NCBI GenBank assembly: GCA_964036295.1
Contig: OZ038468.1
Coordinates: 196,001-260,000, forward strand
From: Plumapathes pennacea
Lineage: Eukaryota; Cnidaria; Anthozoa; Antipatharia; Myriopathidae
Direction: 5' to 3'
Length of the DNA stretch: 64,000 nt
A program made the position numbers and the translations under genes. Within the stretch, counting starts at the first letter, position 1. The number at the start of each line of letters is the position of its first letter. The notes under the pieces were generated by a model. That model ran no database searches. It was not told the origin of the DNA and was given only the letters and a program-made list of their open reading frames with translations. This document shows positions 57,505 through 64,000 of the stretch, one piece after another.

Positions 57505-58392
57505 ATGGCAGAAAACTGCAGCGAGCGTGGCGGCAATCCTTCAGACGGAGTAATCTTCTACGCCACAAACATCAGCATTGCTGTCCTTAGCGCTCTGATC
57601 GGCGTGTCGGCTGCGATTCTTAATTCACTCGTCATAACGTCCGTAGTTAAGACACCAAGTCTACAGTGTTGTGCGAATCTCTTCGTATGCGGTTTAGCAA
57701 CAAGCGACTTGCTGGCTGGGGTAATTACGCTTCCCATCTACATGGCCGCACGGTTGACGAGAATTAGCGATGAGACGAATAACTGCCTCGCCGGTTTGTT
57801 CTGGAGACTCTATGGGGTTTTCGTGATCCTAACTTTTGGGGCCTCTCATGTTCAGTTGTGCCTCATGGGTTTTGATCGCTATAAAGCTGTTTCCAACCCC
57901 TTCACGTATCGCGCGACAGTCACAAAACGCACGACGATAAAGTCTACCGTGGTTGCCTGGATTGCGTGGATTTTCCTGGCTATTATTACAAATTTCCTGT
58001 TACCGCAGCACCAGAAAAATTACACTCTATCGTTCATTAGTATTGTTTTCACCGTAGTTCCTCTCGCTACCCAGATAGCGACGTTCAAAACAATCCGACG
58101 TCACAACCGACAGATTTCCGATGTCAACTCCCGCACAACAGCAGTGGCGCTTGCGCGGGAAAAAGCGATGGCTGTCACTCTTCGTTACGTCACTGGCACC
58201 ATATTTGGTTGTCTTATGGTTCCCACAGCGGCTTTCACGGCGAGTTTCTTCATTAAAAACAAATTGTACGGTCCGTACGGCGTCCCGTGGGCTATAGAAG
58301 TTTCTTTCTTGAGCACCTGTATCAATCCTCTTATCTACTTCATGAGACATGCGGACATGCGGTCAGCGGCTGGTCGACTCTTCGGCTGGTGA
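57505..58392 (+). CDS. Class A GPCR, tandem family member 3
   Basis: Single exon, 295 aa from ATG 57,505 (MAENCSERGG). It shares the landmarks of the other two: NSLV in TM1, SDLL in TM2, FDRYKAV, CLMVP in TM6, and NPLIY in TM7, with a short tail ending RLFGW. It is the most divergent of the three in TM3 (GVFVILTFGASH) and in TM5 (LSFISIVFTVVPLATQIATF), which line the likely ligand pocket, so it may differ in ligand. ECL2 again has no cysteine. AATAAA is at 58,675-58,680. Right after the stop (58,468-58,520) lies a repeat of the gene's last bases and 3' flank, the stub of a further copy. Confidence 0.92.
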   Translation: MAENCSERGGNPSDGVIFYATNISIAVLSALIGVSAAILNSLVITSVVKTPSLQCCANLFVCGLATSDLLAGVITLPIYMAARLTRISDETNNCLAGLFWRLYGVFVILTFGASHVQLCLMGFDRYKAVSNPFTYRATVTKRTTIKSTVVAWIAWIFLAIITNFLLPQHQKNYTLSFISIVFTVVPLATQIATFKTIRRHNRQISDVNSRTTAVALAREKAMAVTLRYVTGTIFGCLMVPTAAFTASFFIKNKLYGPYGVPWAIEVSFLSTCINPLIYFMRHADMRSAAGRLFGW

Positions 58393-58467
58393 TATCCAAC
58401 AGGCATTCCACTACAAGGCTTCGCTTCAGTTTAAAGTCAACCTTTTAGAATAAGAACACGAACTCTG

Positions 58468-58520
58468 CTTGACTGCTCGGCTGGTGATATCCAACAGGCA
58501 TTCCACTATACAGTGCTTCA
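58468..58520 (+). pseudogene. Stub of a further GPCR copy
   Basis: The sequence CTGCTCGGCTGGTGATATCC, followed by AACAGGCATTCCACTA, repeats the last codons and 3' flank of the neighbouring GPCR about 90 bp downstream of its stop. Only the terminus is present. Confidence 0.7.
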
Positions 58521-59098
58521 CTTTCCAAGTTAAACTTTTTGAAACAAGAACCTGAACTCTGCTTTTGACAGCACCCTGAACACTATCAGTGTAGTTTTGA
58601 TGACTGAACTTCAGTAAGCATTACTCGTGGAGGGCAAAACAAAGCCGGCAGCATAGTTGGTCAGATGATCTGAAAATAAACAATGTCGATTATTCCTGTT
58701 CGAAAATTTAAATGTGAAATCCAAAAATATGTGTCAAAATAGACGTTTTTCAAAACCGGACAGTTTATAATCGGATAGCTGCTGTTATTTTCGAGCTACT
58801 TCTCGTGGAACATCAATCGAATTTAAATACTCATTTATTAGTTCTCCTGAATTGGGTGTCAATTCCTGCAAGCTATTTGGAATTTTCATTAAAAACATTT
58901 CAGAAGTAGGCTCAAGAAAATAAGAAGAGCAAACAAACTATAACTAAACAAAGCATATCGATATTTGTTACAATTCTTTTTTTAAAAAAGGAAAGCACAA
59001 CAACTACGCAAATAAAAGTTAAAAAGAATCAATTTTGACGCCAGAATGTCATCAAGTTGACGCGCGCGCCACTAGCCAACAAGATAGCGCATACTATC

Positions 59099-59236
59099 GA
59101 CTGAGAATTGATAGTTTAATCAGTTTTCACCTGAACAAGGTGTCAAAAGCCAAATTCTCCTTACTGTACGATAAATCTCTGGTGAGAAACTGAAGGAGAA
59201 AATTGAAGTTGATCACTGTTAGAAGTGAAAGGGTTG
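59099..59236 (-). mobile_element. MITE of the CCTTTCACTCCCAAG family, partial
   Basis: It begins at GAGAATTGATAGTTTAATCA and ends near TTAGAAGTGAAAGGGTT. Reverse orientation relative to the copy at 37,010. Confidence 0.65.
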
Positions 59237-59354
59237 GCTGGTTTTGGCCCAAACTACTCGTCTAGTCATTTAACATGGGGACGTATCTACCAAAGGCTGA
59301 TGTGGATAACTAACGCCGTAATACGTTTGATACTTTTCATGCGTCTCTACTGAC

Positions 59355-59445
59355 CTCGCATTCCTGTTCTGCATCCTGAACTTCATCTTCATCCAGAGAA
59401 CCATCAACAAGCTTCCTTGAAAAACTTATAAAGTCTTGCCGCTGT
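59355..59445 (-). pseudogene. Stray copy of SNUPN exon 3 (copy C)
   Basis: 91 bp, the same length as SNUPN exon 3, open, with both splice dinucleotides kept. It is nearly identical to the copy at 49,963-50,053, placing the second duplication later than the first. It lies upstream of membrane-protein copy C, just as exon 3 lies upstream of copy A. Confidence 0.88.
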
Positions 59446-60064
59446 CTGAAGCGAAGCAAAACAGTGTTAAATGAGTGTTTAATGTGACCGTGAGACGAAC
59501 AGACAAACAAACATAACAAAACAACAATGAAAACACACGAGGTCAACATACAAACTATCCACACAATTGACAACCTTGGTCAACCACATCCAAGTCAGCT
59601 TCAATCAATAGCTTTTCAACTGCTAATGTCCATTTGATTCAAAATAGACTGTTTTGTTAAAAATCGCTCACCATGGCACCAAACGATGTTGTTTACTAAA
59701 CATTGGATGGAGCATCAAACTTCTCAGAGCTTTATCAGCCTTAATCACTGCGTCATAGAACTGTCTTTATAGCTAAGCAAAGCAAAGCAGTGTTCAGTAA
59801 GTAAACGGGAGCGGTTTAAACAATAAGTCAGCTTTTCCCTTGGAAAACAGTTTCCCTTTTATATTTTAGAAGTACAATGTCAGTTATGTCCTCAGTTTTG
59901 TAACAAACAAATATCTTGTGGTTTCACAGTGACCACACATTCTCATATTACACACATGGATGGATTTTTAGTAAACATAAAAGTTGTTGATCAAGCATAT
60001 TTTGTGCAGTCGTAAGCACCTTCCAGAGTCTTGGAAAGATCTGGCATTCGTCCTCTTCGTGAAT

Positions 60065-62116
60065 ATGTTTAATGTACTGGTAGTGTCAAGCCTTTGGATC
60101 CCAGTCGTGTTGGCGACTGAAGTGAACACACATCAGGGTTATCACAATGTCTGTGACTGGCACTGTGTTATTCAAGACGCGTCCACCGTTGTGAAGACAT
60201 TTGAGTCGGAGATCATCGTAAAAAAGACAAGAGCTGTTAACTTGACGATCATCAGGCAGATCTACAGCAACAACGATGTTTGTCAGAATACCAGTCGCGA
60301 CGACATCAGCAGTTCGTACCTGGTGTGGGCCGCCAATGAAGAGGAGCCATATCTCTTCTTACACCAGGTGTTCCTGCTTTTCTCTAAATGGATTTCGTTG
60401 CGTTTCAGATCAAAGCTAGAAATGAACATGAATTGTACAACAAAAATACAAAGCGCATCCCTGAACGAACAAAATGGAATATCACTTTCTGATGCAGTCA
60501 TGACAAGCGTGGGACAGCAAATGATGCGAACGACTGGAGGAATATTGTGCTCCCCTCTGGCCTCACAAGACGAGAACCCTAAAACCATATACAATGCTAT
60601 CACATTTACTGTAGCTGATATCTCATACAAGTGCTGCGAATTTGACAAGTCACCATCCGGAATAACGTGCAAGGAGGTCAGTACTCCTAAATATGTCCTC
60701 TGGGTCCAGATATTGAGCATTTTGTGGTTTTTAGCATGCAGTGTGGCTGTATTTTACTTTCCAGCTATTGTATTGTTATTTCCTGCTGGTCCGAAAGTTT
60801 CTGAAGACAACATTCCTTGTACTGAGCTTGGAGACCCGAGTCCGGCTGGTATTCGCATGTTCGTGGCCAAGGCCTTCTTCAACCCACAAAAGATGAAGTC
60901 GCGCATGGATAAAGCAATTTATTTGTTACTCAGAGCTGCTGCGCTCCCCATTGTTATTTGTCTTCCACTGTTCCTTTGGGCTGCAGTCATCGTAAACCAT
61001 AATAGTGAGGAACTGTCCTCCGTCGTGATTATTTTTTGGTCATTTGCAGCGATCCTGGCTATCGCGTACTATATAGAAACGATACTTTCTGTGGTTCGGC
61101 CCACTGAGAGAGAGCGAAGGAATTGTTGGGTTTGTAAATATATAGTGTCCGAGAAGATTAAACACTCTGATCTACGTGAGCAAATCAAAGTGCACGTGAG
61201 TCTGCAACTAAACGTCCTTATCAAAGGGATCAAGTTTTACTTTCAAGCCATGTCATGGTCTTATGAGTTTTTAATAGAGAATTTTCCGGAATGGAAGCTT
61301 TCAACGAAATTTTGTTGTATTTTATTATCTCCTGTTATCGTGCTTGTTGTCAGTGTAGCGTTTTTGCTGGGAGGGGCATTATATTATATCCTCTTATTAT
61401 TCACTGCATTAAATCCCTTAACAGCCTTTAATAATCCTTCGGAGCGAAATCTGTTGCTCTCTGCGTCTCGTTCTGTTGCTGGTTTTTGGCTGGTGAGTAA
61501 TGCATTCTTGTGTGGACTGTTGATTCCACACTCATTTATGGCTGTCATTGACCATGAAAATACTGTGCTTCCACGTCTTTCCTCGGCAATGCTGATTCTG
61601 TACTACATTCATACCTACTTCTCAAACTTCTCAGAAAAGTACCAGCTGCTGAAGCTTAAACTATATGAAGGCATTCAAAAGCATCACACGTCTACAGGAA
61701 GAGTAGATACACCACTTCTACTCTACACTAAAAGTGAAGGTAATGTTGCAATACCAGAGAAACTCTACGAAGCAGCATGCAAGGAGTTGCACATGTGTGT
61801 GAGGGTCGATGTATTTTGGGCGTTGATTAAGGTTACAGGCCTCTCGATTTTCGTTTTTTCTATCTTCTGTTCAGTCATGATATTTGCTGATCGCTCAGGG
61901 CTTGGTTATCTTACCAAAGTAGTAGCACTATTTTTGGCAGCTGCTTTACCCAAGTTTTTCGAGCTGTTCTCTTCTGATGACAGTAGCAAACCATTAAAAA
62001 ATATTGATATTGAGAGGCGACTGGAAATTGTTATCACCAGATATGATAAGATGATGAGTGAGAATGGTGTGCCTGAAACAAATGCCACAGGTGCACAAAT
62101 ACAAAATCCTGCATAG
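60065..62116 (+). CDS. Unrecognised multi-pass membrane protein, intact copy C
   Basis: I do not recognise this family. Intronless, 683 aa. The start chosen is ATG 60,065, which puts a signal peptide (MFNVLVVSSLWIPVVLATE) at the N-terminus; the upstream frame is open but has no ATG. Residues about 20-209 form an extracellular region with eight cysteines (30, 34, 73, 124, 162, 190, 191, 202) and several N-glycosylation sites. About eight hydrophobic segments follow: roughly 211-239, 284-310, 318-344, 416-447, 473-495, 503-518, 582-609 and 615-635. The loop after the first carries the invariant GDPSPAGIRMFVAKAFFNP (256-274), and the loop after the third carries CWVC (354-357) and KHSDLREQIKVHV. 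A cytosolic-looking stretch 520-580 has EKYQLLKLKLYEGI. It is likely a surface receptor or channel-like protein, but function is unknown. AATAAA is at 62,206-62,211. Confidence 0.9.
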   Translation: MFNVLVVSSLWIPVVLATEVNTHQGYHNVCDWHCVIQDASTVVKTFESEIIVKKTRAVNLTIIRQIYSNNDVCQNTSRDDISSSYLVWAANEEEPYLFLHQVFLLFSKWISLRFRSKLEMNMNCTTKIQSASLNEQNGISLSDAVMTSVGQQMMRTTGGILCSPLASQDENPKTIYNAITFTVADISYKCCEFDKSPSGITCKEVSTPKYVLWVQILSILWFLACSVAVFYFPAIVLLFPAGPKVSEDNIPCTELGDPSPAGIRMFVAKAFFNPQKMKSRMDKAIYLLLRAAALPIVICLPLFLWAAVIVNHNSEELSSVVIIFWSFAAILAIAYYIETILSVVRPTERERRNCWVCKYIVSEKIKHSDLREQIKVHVSLQLNVLIKGIKFYFQAMSWSYEFLIENFPEWKLSTKFCCILLSPVIVLVVSVAFLLGGALYYILLLFTALNPLTAFNNPSERNLLLSASRSVAGFWLVSNAFLCGLLIPHSFMAVIDHENTVLPRLSSAMLILYYIHTYFSNFSEKYQLLKLKLYEGIQKHHTSTGRVDTPLLLYTKSEGNVAIPEKLYEAACKELHMCVRVDVFWALIKVTGLSIFVFSIFCSVMIFADRSGLGYLTKVVALFLAAALPKFFELFSSDDSSKPLKNIDIERRLEIVITRYDKMMSENGVPETNATGAQIQNPA

Positions 62117-62119
62117 ACT

Positions 62120-63229
62120 TCAGACTGTATAGTACATATAAATAGTACAAATACAATTTCTGTTGAATAGCCAAAAAACGTGGTATGGAATAACCAAGTA
62201 AACATAATAAAATGCATACAGACGGACATGTATATACTAGTGTACTGGCATGATTGTCAATGCAAAACAATGCCCTTGGAGACTTGTGAATCTAGAAATG
62301 TATAATAATACTCTCTGGCTAGAAACAAATACAGAAAATTTAGAAACATGCATATATTCATTAGAACTCTTTTGATAGAATACTGTATGATTATTACAAA
62401 ATGTGGGAATAAAGTAGACAAAACATTGTAGCCGTTGATATTGACTGTAAAATATACTGTGTAATGAAGATCAGCTACACCCACCCAGTTGTATAAATGT
62501 TGTTTAATGCAAAAGTTGTTAAATAAACACATCAAATTTAACAGTGTGTCAGAATAAATCTGTGTGCATTCCAGAGCATCAAATTATGTTAGATAATATG
62601 TAGATCTCCTTTTTGCTCAGTTTCTCAAAGAAGTCAACTTTGAAAAACAAACAAACAAACATACATACATACATACATACAAAAAGAAAACAACAACAAA
62701 CAAAAAAAACCCTCAAACAACAACTTTTGAATCTGCAGCTGAGAATAAAAGCCCCAGTCTCAGTTTCAGATCCATGTCTGTGAGAGGAAAAGGGGTTTTT
62801 CCTAACCTTACACCAGGTACTCCTGATGTGATACAGGGGCAGGTCTGCTCATGGTTTACAAAAGAACCACTTTATACTGTAGGCCTGTTGAATTTGTATA
62901 AACCGTACCAGTGTAATTTTGATAACTGAACTTCAGTGAGCATTACTTGCGGAAGGCAAAACATTAAGACGGCAGCATAGTTGATGAGATGACCTGAAAA
63001 AAAAAACAATGTCGATTATGCCTGTTCGAAAAACTAAAGGTGAAGTCCAAAAATATGTGTAAAAAATAAGACGTTTTTCAAAATTGGTTAGTTGTTATTT
63101 TCGAGCTACTTCTCGAGGTTCATCACTCATTCATTAGTTCTCCTGAACTGGATGTCAGTTCCTGCAGGTTATTTGAAATTTTCATTAGAAAAGTTTCAGA
63201 AGTAGGCTCAACAAAATAATGCACTAACC
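62120..63229. other. Spacer with a fusion of two cassette flanks
   Basis: Up to about 62,905 it matches the DNA downstream of copies A and B (about 43,340 and 55,270). From about 62,911 it matches the 3' flank of the GPCR genes (about 58,590 and 49,530). A GPCR gene and a SNUPN exon 1 copy expected between them are missing. Confidence 0.75.
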
Positions 63230-63424
63230 CTTTGGACCTTAGACGTGTGGGCAACTGAACTGAACACACATCAGGGCTATCACAATGTCAACTGTGACTG
63301 GCACTGTGTTATTCAAGATCCTTCCATCGTTGCAAAGAAGTTCGAGATGGTGGCTGTTAATTTGACGATCGGCAGCCAAACCTACAGCAAGAACGATGGT
63401 TGTCAGATTACCAGTCACTAATAG
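63230..63424 (+). pseudogene. Fragment of membrane protein family, copy D
   Basis: About 190 bp matching the start of the ectodomain (TELNTHQGYHNV, then CDWHCVIQD) with a 3-bp insertion before CDWHC and an internal deletion of the IIVKKTRA region. It reads to a TAA after TSH. The leader and the rest of the gene are missing. Confidence 0.85.
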
Positions 63425-63601
63425 GGTGGGGTCTGGGGTCAAGTTCTCATTCCATATTATTGTGCAGCTTTTGACTAGAAGTTCACTGTGGAGTTCCAGA
63501 AATTATCCACAGCTTTGACGCCAGAATGTCGTCAGGTTGACGCACATGAGTTAATGTTGAGTTCGTATAATGCACGCGCCACTATCCAATCAGATAGATA
63601 G

Positions 63602-63756
63602 ATCTTATTAACGCGCGGTCCGTACAGTAAGTTATGGACCGAGTTTTTTTCGTCGCCTTATGGCCCGAGCGCGCTTCGCGCGAGGGCCATAAGGCGACGA
63701 AAAAAACGAGGATCCATAACTTACGGTACGGACCAAGCAAACGAGGTTAATAAGAT
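63602..63756. mobile_element. Perfect-hairpin MITE
   Basis: A 155-bp palindrome with ends ATCTTATTAA / TTAATAAGAT. Long arms include GGTCCGTACAGTAAGTTATG against its inverse and CGTCGCCTTATGGCC against GGCCATAAGGCGACG, with a small GCGCGCTTCGCGCG turn. Confidence 0.8.
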
Positions 63757-64000
63757 ATTTATTATATGGCTTTAGATCTTTCGGCAAACACAAAACAAGG
63801 CCCCAACGAGTACTCGTCTCGTTCATTTAACAACATCAATCGCGATCAGGCATGAATTACACACGCTGGTTTTCACAACAAATTCAGTTAACAGCTTACA
63901 ATTCTACCGATTTGAAAATCTTGAAAGAAAATAAGCGTCTGTCAAACCAACTGCCTCGATAAATACTAATTTGTTCTGAGCTGAATGAAATGGCCCATAG

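Noticed and set aside
59984-60064. Longer 710-aa version of membrane protein copy C
   Set aside because: The extra 27 codons begin at TTG and would bury the signal peptide; ATG 60,065 fits a secreted leader and copy B.

Overview
The window is animal nuclear DNA, most likely from a cnidarian and probably a stony coral. This is inferred from intronless class A GPCRs in tandem, a Ly6/uPAR-type gene pair, a ten-exon snurportin-1 gene with standard GT-AG introns, AT-rich intergenic DNA, and a very high density of short inverted-repeat (MITE-like) elements. There is no prokaryotic or viral gene organisation. Species cannot be fixed from the sequence alone.

Left part (1-27.4 kb): a large tandem segmental duplication. 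Block 1 (about 1-10,016) and block 2 (about 11,936-24,590) are near copies; a third, partial block (about 24,610-27,380) follows. The only genes I support here are two two-exon genes for small GPI-anchored Ly6/uPAR-like proteins (8,192-9,571 and 22,725-24,124), one per full block. The rest is a ~200-bp satellite, a 10-bp minisatellite, a pair of ~645-bp inverted arms around a 1.6-kb loop, and many MITEs. Comparing the blocks gives precise empty sites for a 768-bp inverted-repeat element (two insertions) and for a ~906-bp solo LTR. A broken PHD-finger gene lies between the blocks.

Middle (27.4-38 kb): a two-exon class A GPCR on the minus strand that resembles prostanoid receptors, a 5'-truncated non-LTR retrotransposon reverse transcriptase, and the 3' exons of snurportin-1 (SNUPN, minus strand). 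All ten SNUPN coding exons can be traced (34,843-44,556; 420 aa).

Right part (38-64 kb): a tandemly amplified cassette. SNUPN intron 2 contains, on the opposite strand, a member of a ~680-aa secreted-leader, multi-pass membrane protein family that I do not recognise. This gene, a class A GPCR gene and SNUPN exons have been duplicated together: three GPCR genes (45.9, 48.5 and 57.5 kb, all open), four membrane-protein copies (39 kb frameshifted, 51 kb frameshifted, 60 kb intact, 63 kb a short fragment), two stray copies of SNUPN exon 3 and one stray copy of exon 1 that lost its start codon. The membrane-protein family and its co-duplication with the GPCRs are the strongest candidates for an undescribed system here. 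Whether the two products act together is not shown by the sequence.
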